DNA of 64,000 bases from Ruminococcus callidus (GCF_020709055.1 NZ_JAJFCK010000014.1:9911-73910), one strand, 5' to 3'; counted from the first letter of the stretch, positions 33,499-42,652 are shown. Numbers and translations are program-made. Notes: generated by a model from the letters alone, not told the origin.

Positions 33499-35041
33499 TA
33501 TGAACCGTGATGCGCTGTTGAACCAGATCCTGCGGGAAACGGCACAGCGTCCGGCAGCGCCGGAACCGCAGCCCGCCGCACCACGCACCCCACAGCCGGC
33601 ACCCAATCCCAATCCGGCGCCGGCTTCCCGTGCCGCAGCACCCCAGACACGCCCTGCCTCACCGGCAGCAGAGCCTGCACCGGCGCCGGCAAAACCGAAG
33701 CCGGCTGCCCCCCGGACGGCGGCACAGCCCAGCCGGAGCTTCCGCAGCCCTGCCGTTTCGCAGGAGTTCACCGGCACACGGCACGCCGCAGCGCCGGAGC
33801 CGGCGGAACTCGCTGACCCGCTGTACGAGGATCTGGAGGGCGAGAGCCAGCCCGGCACCCGCAGCAGCAGCGCTGCCGTCCGCACCAGCCGGAAACGCAA
33901 GCCCCACCGTGTCATCAGTGCGCTGGTCATGACTATTGTCATCATCGCCGTGTCTGTCCTGCTCTCCACCCTGCTCATCGTCTACGGCAGAGATCTGCTG
34001 GGCATCAACAGCGACAGCACCACCAAGATCGTCACCATCCCCCAGGGTGCTTCCATGAACGACATTGCGGAGACGCTCCAGAAAGAGGACATCATTTCCA
34101 AGCCCAGCTTCTTTGTCTTTATTGCCGGCATGAGCAACAAGGACAAGGACATCAAGCCCGGCGACCACGAGCTTCGTCCGGACATGGCGTATGAAACCAT
34201 CCTCAGTGAACTGGTCAGCGACCCCATGGACAGCTCCCTGTCGGTATCCATTACCTTCCCGGAGGGCATTCGCCTGTGCGATGCGGCAGACCTGCTGGAG
34301 GAGAACAACGTCTGCGATGCCGACGCTTTCCTGAACTACTTCAACAACGATCCCTCTTTCGGGCTGGCGTATGAATCCCATATGCCCAGCTTCCAGGACG
34401 AGAAGTTCTATAAGATGGAGGGCTATCTCTTCCCGGACACCTACACGTTCTATCAGGAGATGGACGTGGAGCTGGTGTGCCAGAAGATTCTGGAAAACTT
34501 CAACAGCAAGATTCCGCAGGAGTATTACGACCGCATGGCAGCGCTGAACATCTCGCTGGACGACGTTATCACCCTCGCCTCCATGATTCAGGCGGAGGCA
34601 GGCTCCGTTGACCAGATGGCGAACATCTCGTCGGTCTTCTGGAACCGGCTGAACCACTCCGCAGAATACCAGCTGCTCCAGTCCGACCCCACCACCAAGT
34701 ACGTGGAGGAGGTCATCAAGCCCCACAGCGAGGACTATAATCAGACGCTGTTCGACTCCTATGACACCTATGTGTGCACGGGACTGCCTGCCGGCGCCAT
34801 CGACAATCCGGGCAGCGAGGCGATCTACGCAGCGCTCTATCCGGCGGACACCAGCTACTATTACTTCTACTCCAATGTGGACACCAAGGAGACGTACTTT
34901 GCCTCCACGCTGGAACAGCACGAGGCAAACCAGAAGGAAGTGGAGGCACAGCGCAAGGCCGCCGGAGAGGACGGAGACAGTGCTTCTGACGGCAGCGAGG
35001 ACGTCAGCGAAACGGAGGGCAGCGATGATACACAAGAATAA
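33485..35041 (+). CDS. mltG: Endolytic transglycosylase MltG
   Basis: 518 residues from the ATG at 33485 with GGAGG upstream. The cytosolic N-terminus (about 140 residues) is extremely Pro/Ala-rich. One membrane segment (ALVMTIVIIAVSVLLSTLLI) follows, then a LysM-like segment (IVTIPQGASMNDIAETLQKE) and the YceG domain. TLASMIQAEAGSVDQMANIS contains the catalytic Glu. The acidic C-terminal tail (EDVSETEGSDDTQE) is unusual. It cuts nascent glycan strands at the membrane. It overlaps the genes on both sides. Confidence 0.94.
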   Translation: MDQNDMNRDALLNQILRETAQRPAAPEPQPAAPRTPQPAPNPNPAPASRAAAPQTRPASPAAEPAPAPAKPKPAAPRTAAQPSRSFRSPAVSQEFTGTRHAAAPEPAELADPLYEDLEGESQPGTRSSSAAVRTSRKRKPHRVISALVMTIVIIAVSVLLSTLLIVYGRDLLGINSDSTTKIVTIPQGASMNDIAETLQKEDIISKPSFFVFIAGMSNKDKDIKPGDHELRPDMAYETILSELVSDPMDSSLSVSITFPEGIRLCDAADLLEENNVCDADAFLNYFNNDPSFGLAYESHMPSFQDEKFYKMEGYLFPDTYTFYQEMDVELVCQKILENFNSKIPQEYYDRMAALNISLDDVITLASMIQAEAGSVDQMANISSVFWNRLNHSAEYQLLQSDPTTKYVEEVIKPHSEDYNQTLFDSYDTYVCTGLPAGAIDNPGSEAIYAALYPADTSYYYFYSNVDTKETYFASTLEQHEANQKEVEAQRKAAGEDGDSASDGSEDVSETEGSDDTQE

Positions 35042-36245
35042 GCCGGAGCTGCTGGCACCTGCCGGCGATCTGGAACGGCTCCGTGCGGCGCTGGATTACG
35101 GCGCAGATGCGGTGTATCTGGGGCGAGAGAGCTTCAGCATGCGTGCAGCCGCCAGCAATTTCCACAGCGAGGCGCAGCTGCACGAGGCAGTGGCGCTGGC
35201 GCACCAGTACGGAAAGCCGGTCTATCTCACCTGCAACACCCTCCCCCGCAACGAGGAGATCCCCACGTTCCCGCAGTTTCTGCGGGAGGCACAGGAGGCG
35301 GGCGCAGATGCGCTGATTCTGGCGGATCTGGGGCTTCTGGCACTGGCACGGAAGCTTGCGCCGGACATGGAGATTCACATGTCCACCCAGACGGGCATTG
35401 TCAACTACGGCACCTGCCGGGCTCTGTATGACATGGGCGTGACCCGTGCGGTGCTGGCACGGGAGCTGTCGCTGGAGGAGATCGCCGAAATTCGGGCGAA
35501 AATTCCGGCGGATATGGAGCTGGAGGTCTTTGTCCACGGCGCCATGTGCATGTCCTTTTCGGGACGGTGTCTGCTGTCCGCCTATCTCACCGGACGGGAT
35601 GCCAACCGTGGCGCATGCGCCCAGCCCTGCCGCTGGAACTACCATCTCATGGAGTCCACCCGACCGGGGCAGTATTTCCCCGTGGAGGAGACGGACGAGG
35701 GCACGTACATCTTCAACGCCAAAGACCTGTGCATGATCGGCCATTTGCAGGAACTGCTGGCGGCAGGCGTGGACAGCCTGAAAATCGAGGGACGGAACAA
35801 GTCCGCCTATTATGTGGCAATTGTCACGAATGCATACCGTGCGGCGCTGGATGCCGCTAAGGCTGGTGAGCCGGCACCCCAGTGGGCGCTGGACGAGGTG
35901 GTACAGGTCAGCCACCGGGAGTACTGCACCGGCTTCTTCTACGGCAGAGAGAACGCCGCCCAGCGCTACCAGAACAGCAGCTATGTCCGGAACTGCGACG
36001 TGGTTGCCGTCGTAGACAGCTGGAAAGACGGCAGACTGTACCTCACCCAGCGCAACCGTTTTTTTGCCGGAGATACGCTGGAGATCGTCGCTCCCGGACA
36101 GCCGCCGGTGACGGTGGCGGCGCAGGCACTGCAAAACGATGCCGGCGAAATCATCGAAACCGCCAACCATGCCATGATGCAATGCTCCATTGCCTGTGAA
36201 ACGGCGTTTCCGGCGGGAAGCGTGGTGCGGAAACCGGTGGAATGA
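35025..36245 (+). CDS. U32-family peptidase-like protein (tRNA-modification type)
   Basis: 406 residues from the ATG at 35025, overlapping mltG by 17 bases. ELLAPAGDLERLRAALDYGADAVYLG opens the barrel, in part LAPAGDLE. ELEVFVHGAMCMSFSGRCLLS and NRGACAQPCRWNY carry the conserved cysteines that may bind an Fe-S cluster, and SLKIEGRNKS the signature end. Bacterial members such as TrhP take part in 5-hydroxyuridine formation in tRNA rather than classic proteolysis. The next gene starts 50 bases later. Confidence 0.92.
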   Translation: MIHKNKPELLAPAGDLERLRAALDYGADAVYLGRESFSMRAAASNFHSEAQLHEAVALAHQYGKPVYLTCNTLPRNEEIPTFPQFLREAQEAGADALILADLGLLALARKLAPDMEIHMSTQTGIVNYGTCRALYDMGVTRAVLARELSLEEIAEIRAKIPADMELEVFVHGAMCMSFSGRCLLSAYLTGRDANRGACAQPCRWNYHLMESTRPGQYFPVEETDEGTYIFNAKDLCMIGHLQELLAAGVDSLKIEGRNKSAYYVAIVTNAYRAALDAAKAGEPAPQWALDEVVQVSHREYCTGFFYGRENAAQRYQNSSYVRNCDVVAVVDSWKDGRLYLTQRNRFFAGDTLEIVAPGQPPVTVAAQALQNDAGEIIETANHAMMQCSIACETAFPAGSVVRKPVE

Positions 36246-36294
36246 GCCAAGCTATGATTTGGGATGCGCTTCTTGTGAACAGGAGGTCTTTTTC

Positions 36295-37017
36295 ATGAAA
36301 CGATATGCCTTTTCCGGCGCACTGGTCTGTGCCCTGCTTCTCAGCGGATGCGGCAAGATCGACCACACCGCCGGTCCTGCCAGCACCACACAGCCGGCAA
36401 CTGCCCAGCAGTTCACCGATGCGCCGGCGCTGGAGTTCTCCGCTGCGGACAGCGACCCCTACCAGAACGTCATCCAGTACTATCTGGAACAGTACCAGTC
36501 CGACAGCGCACAGGACGATTCCCTGCCGGAACCCACCTACGCCCTGTACGACATGGACAAGGACGGTTCGCCGGAGCTGATCGTCCGGACGGGCTACAAC
36601 GAGGCGGAGTATACCTTCTGCGTCTGGACGACAGACGCAGACAAGAATCCCGTACAGGTGGAGGGCGACGCCAGCGGCTCGCACACGCTGCTGTACGGCT
36701 CCGACTCGGAGAACGGGTTCTTTACCAGCGGCTGCTATATGGACACCCAGAACATCACCCAGTACACCCTCACCGAGGGCAACACGCTGGCAGAAACGGT
36801 GTGCTATCAGGGACAGCTGACGGGAGAATCCCAGATCGCCTACGGCTACTACGATTTCTCCGCCGGCGAGGGCTGCTTCCGCATTGTGCAAAAGCCCCTC
36901 TCCAGCTACGCCTACCAGAAAGAAAGCCCCCATGTGACAGATGCGCAGGACACCATGTCACTGGAGGAGTATCAGGAGGCACTGAACCAGATCGGCACAG
37001 ACGGCGCTGTGGGATAA
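36295..37017 (+). CDS. Lipoprotein of unknown function
   Basis: 240 residues from the ATG at 36295 after AGGAGG. The signal peptide ends in the lipobox LLLSGC (Cys near residue 18), so it should be anchored to the outer face of the membrane. The mature part holds ALYDMDKDGSPELIVRTGYN, an EF-hand-like acidic loop found in many clostridial lipoproteins, and is otherwise unrecognised. It is the last gene of the plus-strand run. Confidence 0.8.
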   Translation: MKRYAFSGALVCALLLSGCGKIDHTAGPASTTQPATAQQFTDAPALEFSAADSDPYQNVIQYYLEQYQSDSAQDDSLPEPTYALYDMDKDGSPELIVRTGYNEAEYTFCVWTTDADKNPVQVEGDASGSHTLLYGSDSENGFFTSGCYMDTQNITQYTLTEGNTLAETVCYQGQLTGESQIAYGYYDFSAGEGCFRIVQKPLSSYAYQKESPHVTDAQDTMSLEEYQEALNQIGTDGAVG

Positions 37018-37037
37018 CCGCAGCAAATCCATATGAC

Positions 37038-37078
37038 AAAAAGAAACGCCTCGGCAAACGAATTGCCGGGGCGTTTTT
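37038..37078 (+). terminator. Bidirectional terminator
   Basis: AAACGCCTCGGCAA, loop ACGAA, TTGCCGGGGCGTTT, with A and T runs on both flanks. It closes the lipoprotein gene on the plus strand and the membrane-protein gene on the minus strand. Confidence 0.88.
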
Positions 37079-37086
37079 GGTGATCC

Positions 37087-37824
37087 TCATTTCACGTTCT
37101 GCATCTTCGACATGACGATCAGCGTCACGATCCAGCGAATCCACGGCAGGAACATCAGCACCTGCAAGACGATGCGAAACGGCTTTTTCCAGCCCAGACA
37201 GGGCGCACAGGCGATAAGGTAACGGTTGCCGTAGACAACGCCCATGACATAGGGAATCAGCAGGGCGATGAACTGCACCAGCAGGGGCAGCGCCATCATC
37301 AGGGTGAGTCCGCCCAGGAGCACAGCGGCGGCAACGATCGCCGGCAGAAAGACGATGCAGAGCAGCACCGCCATCAGCGCCGCCATCCACCAGACACTGA
37401 GCGTACTGACCAGCAGAATGACACCTGAGATCAGCATCAGCAGGAAAAACGGCAGGGAGAGCCACAGCATGGTCAGCTGCTGCTTCGCCGCCTGTTTCCG
37501 GTCGCTGCCGGTCTTGGCAATGGGGACACAGCTGCATATGCGCACCATGGTATACGCCCACGTGGCAGCACAGAGCAAGCTTGCCAGATTGGACACGAAC
37601 GACAGCGCATAGGGCAGCGTGTACAGATACCGCACCATCCGCAGCGTTTCCAGATCGTCAACGAACCATGGAACCAGAAGCGTCGCCACCAGCGGAACCA
37701 GCACTCCCACCAGAGAAAACAGGTGCAGCAGCACCTGCGAGCGGGTGCGCTCCGGATGCAGCTTTCCGGTGACATCTAAAATCACCAGCACCGCACAGGC
37801 AATACAACAAAATACTGACAGCAT
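37087..37824 (-). CDS. Membrane protein of unknown family
   Basis: 245 residues with about six hydrophobic segments (near residues 2-20, 30-50, 65-95, 122-142, 145-205 as a long pair, 220-240). The conserved-looking features are few: TWAYTMVRICSCVP and CAPCLGWKKPFRIVLQ. I do not recognise a family. It starts three bases after the proA stop and is therefore probably translated with proA, but there is no evidence linking its function to proline. Confidence 0.7.
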   Translation of the reverse strand: MLSVFCCIACAVLVILDVTGKLHPERTRSQVLLHLFSLVGVLVPLVATLLVPWFVDDLETLRMVRYLYTLPYALSFVSNLASLLCAATWAYTMVRICSCVPIAKTGSDRKQAAKQQLTMLWLSLPFFLLMLISGVILLVSTLSVWWMAALMAVLLCIVFLPAIVAAAVLLGGLTLMMALPLLVQFIALLIPYVMGVVYGNRYLIACAPCLGWKKPFRIVLQVLMFLPWIRWIVTLIVMSKMQNVK

Positions 37825-37827
37825 CCC

Positions 37828-39090
37828 TTACTCCCGAATCTGTCCGTTGCCGCTGACCAGATACTTCACCGTGGTCAGCTCGTGCAGTCCCATGGGGCCT
37901 CTTGCGTGGAGCTTCTGGGTGGAGATGCCGATCTCTGCGCCATAGCCGAATTCCCCGCCGTCGGTGAACCGTGTGGAGGCGTTGACGTAGACAACAGCGG
38001 CATCCACGGTGCGCTGGAATTTCTGCGCTGCGTCCAGATCACGGGTGATGATGCACTCGGAGTGCCTGGTGCTGTACTTGGCGATGTGCGCTATGGCGTC
38101 GTCCAGATTGTCCGCCACTTTTACGGTAATTTTGTAGTCGTTGAATTCTGTGTCATACAGTTCTTCCGTCACCGGCTGAACGGCATCGCCCAGAATCTTC
38201 CGTGTCTGTTCATCGCCGTAAATCGTCACATCGTGGGCACGGAACGCCTCCTGCACACGGGGCAGAATCTCCGCTGCAACGTCCTTGTGCACCACAAGTC
38301 CCTCAATGGCATTGCAGACCGAGGGACGCTGGGTCTTGGCGTTGTCGATGATGCGGACAGCCATTTCATAATCCGCTTCGCCGTGCAGGCAGCGGTCTAC
38401 GTAGACGTGGCAGTTTCCGGCACCGGTTTCAATGACCGGCACGGTGGACTGGCGCAGCACCGCCTGAATCAGTCCGGCACCGCCGCGGGGAATCAGCACA
38501 TCCAGATAGCCAGTGAGGTGCATCATATCGGCAGCAGTTTCCCGTGAGGTGTCCTCCACCAGCTGGATGATGCCCCCGGGCAGTCCGGCAGTTTCCACAG
38601 CGTCCCGCATGATCTGCGCCAGTGCGGTATTGGAGTGGATCGCCTCCTTGCCGCCACGGAGAATGACCACGTTTCCGGCTTTCAGGCAGAGGGTGGCAGC
38701 GTCTACGGTGACGTTGGGGCGGGATTCAAAGATAATGCCGATGACACCCAGCGGCACACGGGTCTTGAGGATCTGCAAGCCGTTGGGGCGGACAGAGCCG
38801 CTGTCCACAGAGCCAATGGGATCTTCGGCGGCGATCAGCTGGCGTGCTGCGTCTGCCATGCCGGAAATGCGGGCAGGGGTCAGCCGCAGGCGATCCTGCA
38901 GTGCCTCCGTCATGTGGTTCTGGACGGCAGCCTCCAAGTCTTTGGCGTTGGCAGCGAGGATCTCCTCCTGTCTTGCCAGCAGGGCATCGGCAATGGCAGC
39001 GAGGGCGTTGTTTTTGACCTGGGGTGCGGCGGTGGCAATGGCGGATTCCACAGCTTTTGCCTTGACACCAAGGGTTTCAGCGTAATTCAT
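37828..39090 (-). CDS. proA: Gamma-glutamyl phosphate reductase
   Basis: 420 residues. RVPLGVIGIIFESRPNVT, LKAGNVVILRGGKEAIHSN and NAKTQRPSVCNAIEGLVVH define the ProA family, with the catalytic Cys in the last motif, and YVNASTRFTDGGEFGYGAEIGIST closes it (in part FTDGGEFGYGAE). It reduces glutamyl-5-phosphate to the semialdehyde, the second step of proline synthesis. AAAGGAGC precedes the ATG. The usual partner proB lies 1.4 kb upstream, separated by repeats and a GNAT gene. No clear promoter is visible in the gap. Confidence 0.97.
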   Translation of the reverse strand: MNYAETLGVKAKAVESAIATAAPQVKNNALAAIADALLARQEEILAANAKDLEAAVQNHMTEALQDRLRLTPARISGMADAARQLIAAEDPIGSVDSGSVRPNGLQILKTRVPLGVIGIIFESRPNVTVDAATLCLKAGNVVILRGGKEAIHSNTALAQIMRDAVETAGLPGGIIQLVEDTSRETAADMMHLTGYLDVLIPRGGAGLIQAVLRQSTVPVIETGAGNCHVYVDRCLHGEADYEMAVRIIDNAKTQRPSVCNAIEGLVVHKDVAAEILPRVQEAFRAHDVTIYGDEQTRKILGDAVQPVTEELYDTEFNDYKITVKVADNLDDAIAHIAKYSTRHSECIITRDLDAAQKFQRTVDAAVVYVNASTRFTDGGEFGYGAEIGISTQKLHARGPMGLHELTTVKYLVSGNGQIRE

Positions 39091-39157
39091 GGGTATGCTC
39101 CTTTCTGAGTGGTAAAAGTGATGGCATGATTCATAATAAGAGGATTTTTTTGGTGCA

Positions 39158-39372
39158 GCTATTTTTTGAAAAAAATGCTGCCGAGGTCCAGGGCGAGAAG
39201 CCCTGGTCGCTGTCCGCAGACAGCGAAATCTCTGCGCCGTGCTTTTGGCGCACGGAGAAAAGGGTGAGAAAATCGACAGATTTTCGAGGGAAAGCGAACA
39301 CGACCGCTTTCCCTGGCTGCCCCTTTTGTATTGGTGACTCTGTAAAACATCCCAGCGGGATGTTTTACACGG
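39158..39372 (-). repeat. R2 multi-hairpin element, copy 2 (minus orientation)
   Basis: Read on the minus strand the order is TGTAAAACATCCC-GCT-GGGATGTTTTACA (given in two halves), GGGAAAGCG...CGCTTTCCC, GAAAATC-TGTC-GATTTTC, TGCGCC...GGCGCA, CGCTGTC-TGCG-GACAGCG, CCAGGGC...GCCCTGG, and an A/T-rich last hairpin. Every stem except the fourth full one differs in sequence from the other copies yet still pairs. It lies upstream of proA. Confidence 0.75.
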
Positions 39373-39394
39373 AAGCGTTCTCTAATGATTTCTT

Positions 39395-39856
39395 TCATGA
39401 CAGCGGATATTGCAAAAACCGCCCGTTTTTCTCGAAGCCATATGCCGTATACAACAGCACACCCATTTCGGATGCCGTGATCCACACGGCTCCGCAGCCA
39501 TAGGTTCTGGCTTCTTCCACCACGTGATCCAGCAGTTTTCGGGCAATGCCTTGTCTGCGATAGGTGGGATTCGTGTACATACTGGACAGCAATCCGATTT
39601 TTCCGGTGGGATTGCTGTAGTACGGCGGTTTTTCCACAAAGGACATGCCGCTTGTCCCGATAATGCGTTCTCCGTCCACCGCCAGCCACGATACAAACGT
39701 GCCGTCTGCCAGGTGTTTCTGGTAGTATGCTGTCAGTGCCGGCTCTATGTCCAGATCAGACTTTGCCCCTTCTTCTTTCAGCTGTGCGATTCGCATTGCC
39801 ACAAATGTGGGGATGTCTGCTTCTGTTAGACGGCGGTAGGTCAGTAGAGTGTTCAT
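39395..39856 (-). CDS. GNAT-family N-acetyltransferase
   Basis: 153 residues from the ATG at 39856; AAAGGAG lies 8 bases before it, while the ATG at 39862 is too close. TYRRLTEADIPTFVAMR opens the fold and NPTYRRQGIARKLLDHVV is the acetyl-CoA loop (R-R-x-G-x-A). YTAYGFEKNGRFLQY is a normal C-terminus. The substrate is unknown. It sits between proB and proA and is flanked by repeats on both sides. Confidence 0.9.
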   Translation of the reverse strand: MNTLLTYRRLTEADIPTFVAMRIAQLKEEGAKSDLDIEPALTAYYQKHLADGTFVSWLAVDGERIIGTSGMSFVEKPPYYSNPTGKIGLLSSMYTNPTYRRQGIARKLLDHVVEEARTYGCGAVWITASEMGVLLYTAYGFEKNGRFLQYPLS

Positions 39857-39889
39857 GGGCATGCTCCTTTCCAGATGATAAAGGTGGAT

Positions 39890-40036
39890 GAGAAGATTTT
39901 TTAGTGCAGCTATTTTTCTAAAAAATGCTGTCCATGTTGATACTGCACCAAGTCTTGTTTCAGGTATCTCGTGAGAAATATTCCACTGGAATATTTCTCA
40001 TAGGTTTCTTGCTGGAAAAGGGCGGTCAGGGGAAGC
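39890..40036 (-). repeat. Degenerate R2 fragment
   Basis: Read on the minus strand it keeps the first hairpin GAGAAATATTCC-AGT-GGAATATTTCTC and a last A/T-rich hairpin (ACAGCATTTTTT...AATAGCTGC), with the middle hairpins missing. It abuts R1 copy 2. Confidence 0.55.
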
Positions 40037-40039
40037 CAC

Positions 40040-40261
40040 GGAAATCAATTTTCATGATAGCCTCCCCTGAAAGGGGAGGGGGACCGCCATTAGGCGGTGG
40101 AGAGGTTTTTTCGTAAAATTTTTTTATGACGTTTTCGGCATAAGTGGAAACCCCTCAGTCAGTGCTACGCACTGCCAGCTCCCCTTTCAGGGGAGCCTCA
40201 CTTGTTAAACTTCATAATTTGGCACAATTTAAATCCAACATATTTTTAAAAATTGATTTCT
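40040..40261. mobile_element. R1 element, copy 2 (MITE-like, 222 bp)
   Basis: The outer ends are GGAAATCAATTTTCA and TAAAAATTGATTTCT, extended by CCAC on the left and GTGG on the right. The interior matches copy 1 at 6934-7154 almost base for base, including GACCGCCATTAGGCGGT, where copy 1 has GTTAGG. There is no coding capacity. It lies between proB and the GNAT gene. Confidence 0.82.
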
Positions 40262-40440
40262 GTGGGGGAAAAAGCGGTCTTGTTCGCTTCCCCTCGAAAA
40301 TCTATCGATTTTCTCACCCTTTTCTCCGCGTGCCGGAAGCGTGGCACGGGGCATTTCGCTGTCTGCGGACAGCGATCAGGGCTCCTCACCCTGAACCTCG
40401 CCAGCATTTTTGAAAAAATTGCTGGAGCAAAAAACTCTAT
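40262..40440 (+). repeat. R2 multi-hairpin element, copy 3
   Basis: It begins at the right end of R1. Hairpins are AAGCG-GTCTTGTT-CGCTT, GAAAATC-TATC-GATTTTC, CGTGCC...GGCACG, CGCTGTC-TGCG-GACAGCG, TCAGGG-CTCCTCA-CCCTGA and CCAGCA...TGCTGG. The first hairpin of the full form is missing where R1 sits. It lies 35 bases past the proB stop. Confidence 0.72.
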
Positions 40441-40474
40441 TGATATAATAACCTGCGGGTTTCGTGTGATAAAC

Positions 40475-41263
40475 TCATTCCGCCATAAAATGCGTTCCCA
40501 CCGGCTCGCCGTCAAACAGTGCGTACAGCTGTTCCGGATCTCTGCCGTTCATGATGACCATATCCACGCCGGCTTCGGTGGCAATTTTTGCGGCGTTGAT
40601 CTTGGTCGCCATTCCGCCGCTGCCCAGTGCCGAACCGGCACCGCCTGCCATTTGTTCAATGCGGGCATCGATTTTCCGGACTTCCCGAATGACCTGTGCA
40701 TTGGCATCGGTGCGGGGATCAGCGGAGTATAGTCCGTTGATGTCGGACAGGATAATCAGCAGATCTGCTCCCACTGCGGCAGCAACCGTAGCGGAAAGGG
40801 AGTCGTTTTCGCCGATTTCCAGTTCCAGCTCATCAATGGCGACGGTGTCGTTTTCGTTGACAATGGGAATCACGCCCATTTCCAGCAGTCTGCCAATGGT
40901 GTTCTGTACGTGGGGCAGACGCTCGTTGGTCAGGGTGGCACGTGTCAGCAAAATCTGTGCCACGGTAACATTATATTTGGAAAACATGTCGTCGTAAATG
41001 TGCATCAGTTCGCACTGCCCCACGGCGGCGGCAGCCTGTTTGGAGGGCGTGTCCTTGGGGCGCTCCGGCAGGTTCAGCTTGCCCACGCCCATTCCCACAG
41101 CGCCGGAGGAAACCAGCAGCAGCTCCTTGCCGGCGTTGTGGAGGTCGGACAGAATCCGTACCAGATTGGTCATCCGGCGGATGTTCAGTTTTCCGGTCTT
41201 GTGCGTCAGCGTGGAGGTGCCCAGCTTCAGCACGATTCGTTTTTTCTTGGCAACATCAATCAT
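40475..41263 (-). CDS. proB: Glutamate 5-kinase
   Basis: 262 residues, the short form without the PUA domain. KKRIVLKLGTSTLTHKTGKL opens the amino-acid-kinase fold; VSSGAVGMGVGKL, NENDTVAIDELE and GTGGMATKINAAKIA-like GSGGMATKINAAKIA are family motifs. It phosphorylates glutamate to glutamyl-5-phosphate, the first step of proline synthesis. GGAGAATATGATACG precedes the ATG. It starts 15 bases after the dehydrogenase stop in the operon led by the promoter at 42653-42681. Confidence 0.95.
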   Translation of the reverse strand: MIDVAKKKRIVLKLGTSTLTHKTGKLNIRRMTNLVRILSDLHNAGKELLLVSSGAVGMGVGKLNLPERPKDTPSKQAAAAVGQCELMHIYDDMFSKYNVTVAQILLTRATLTNERLPHVQNTIGRLLEMGVIPIVNENDTVAIDELELEIGENDSLSATVAAAVGADLLIILSDINGLYSADPRTDANAQVIREVRKIDARIEQMAGGAGSALGSGGMATKINAAKIATEAGVDMVIMNGRDPEQLYALFDGEPVGTHFMAE

Positions 41264-41278
41264 CGTATCATATTCTCC

Positions 41279-42229
41279 TTACGGGGCAGTAATCACATTC
41301 TGCGGGGTTCCCGCCAGATAACACCGGAGGTTTTCCTCGGCAAGCGCCAGCAGGCGCTGTCTGGTTTCCAGCGGTGTCCATGCGGTATGCGGGGTTATGG
41401 TGCAATTGGGCAGATCTGCCAGCGGTGTGTCCCCCATGGGCTCTTCCGTCAGCACGTCCAGCGCTGCGCCGGCAATGGTGCCGTCCTTCAGCGCCTGCGC
41501 CAGGTCGGCTTCCACGATCAGTCCGCCTCGTGCCGTATTCACCAGCAGCGCCGTCGGCTTCATGGTGCGCAGCCGTGCGGCGCTGACCATGCCGGCAGTC
41601 TGTGCTGTCAGGGGCGTGTGCAGGGTGAGAATGTCCGCCTGCCGGAACGCCTCGTCCAGCGATACCAGCGGATAGGGGCAGTTTTGGGGCTGGGTGCGTG
41701 TGGCGACCAGCACCTCCATGCCGAACGCTGCACCAATGGCAGCGACTTTTCTGCCGATGCTGCCGTATCCCACCACTGCCAGCTTTTTTCCGGCGAGTTC
41801 CTGCATGGGATAGGGCATGATGCAGAAGGTCTTTGCCTGTTTCCACGCCCCCTGCCGGACAGCAGCGTCATACTGTGCCACACGGCTGTAATCGTGGAGA
41901 ATCAGGGCAAAGGTGTGCTGCGCCACAGCATCGGTGGAATAGCCCGCCACGTTGCAGACGGTCACGCCGTGCGCCTTCGCTGCGGCAATGTCGATGTTGT
42001 TGTAGCCCGTAGCGCACTCGCCGATATAGCGCAGCTTCGGGCACTGGTCGAAGACCGCAGCGGGAATGGGGGTCTTATTGCACAGCACCGCATCCGCATC
42101 GGCGATGCGCTCCGCCAGCTGTTCCGGCGGGGTCAGGTCGTAGACCGTCACCTGTGCGTACCGGGAGAAGCGCTCCAGCGAAACGCCGCCGCCGGAGAGG
42201 GTGGTGCCGTCTGTGACAACGAGTTTCAT
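41279..42229 (-). CDS. D-2-hydroxyacid dehydrogenase (glycerate/hydroxypyruvate reductase-like)
   Basis: 316 residues. LAVVGYGSIGRKVAAIG is the NAD-binding loop, ADILTLHTPLTAQT and LVNTARGGLIVEADL the core signatures, and TPHTAWTPLETRQRL carries the catalytic His. The catalytic Arg lies in VNTARGG and the Glu in LTEEPM. The short N-terminal lobe (ATGYNNIDIAAAKAHG) favours the hydroxypyruvate reductase/glycerate dehydrogenase group. Its ATG overlaps the stop of the preceding gene (ATGA). Confidence 0.92.
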   Translation of the reverse strand: MKLVVTDGTTLSGGGVSLERFSRYAQVTVYDLTPPEQLAERIADADAVLCNKTPIPAAVFDQCPKLRYIGECATGYNNIDIAAAKAHGVTVCNVAGYSTDAVAQHTFALILHDYSRVAQYDAAVRQGAWKQAKTFCIMPYPMQELAGKKLAVVGYGSIGRKVAAIGAAFGMEVLVATRTQPQNCPYPLVSLDEAFRQADILTLHTPLTAQTAGMVSAARLRTMKPTALLVNTARGGLIVEADLAQALKDGTIAGAALDVLTEEPMGDTPLADLPNCTITPHTAWTPLETRQRLLALAEENLRCYLAGTPQNVITAP

Positions 42230-42573
42230 GCGGCATCCTCTTTCGGCTGGCCGTCCGCATCGTCCTGTCCGTCCTTTTTCCGGCGAACCTTGGCGAGGAT
42301 GGAGAGCGCCAGCGCCCCCAGCAGCAGAACAGCTTCCAGCGCACCGATGGTGTGAAACCAGGGCTTTCCGTTAAAGAAATCGGCGGCGCCGGTCTGTCCC
42401 AGATGCTCCATGAGTCTGCCCAGATAGATGAGCAGCGAGGCGGGGATGGCGATGGTCAGCACCAGCTGGTACGGCCGGCGCAGCCGCAGATATTGCAGCA
42501 GGAAAAAACAGCCTGCGACCAGACTAAAAATCAGATGGCAGGAAAATGAAAGCGGAAATGTGGTGACATCCAT
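42226..42573 (-). CDS. Small membrane protein, unknown function
   Basis: 115 residues from the ATG at 42573 after AAAGGAAGC. Three hydrophobic segments are visible (FPLSFSCHLIFSLVAGCFFL in part, LVLTIAIPASLLIYLG, and LEAVLLLGALALSILA). The tail is charged (KVRRKKDGQDDADGQPKEDAA, about 21 residues, mixed Lys/Asp). I do not recognise it. It is the first gene of the operon that continues into the dehydrogenase and proB. Confidence 0.75.
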   Translation of the reverse strand: MDVTTFPLSFSCHLIFSLVAGCFFLLQYLRLRRPYQLVLTIAIPASLLIYLGRLMEHLGQTGAADFFNGKPWFHTIGALEAVLLLGALALSILAKVRRKKDGQDDADGQPKEDAA

Positions 42574-42652
42574 GAGAAAAAGCTTCCTTTCAAAAGTGAT
42601 CGGACGGTTCGGGTGCACAGCTGCACGGGAATTTGTCCGGAATATATGTATT

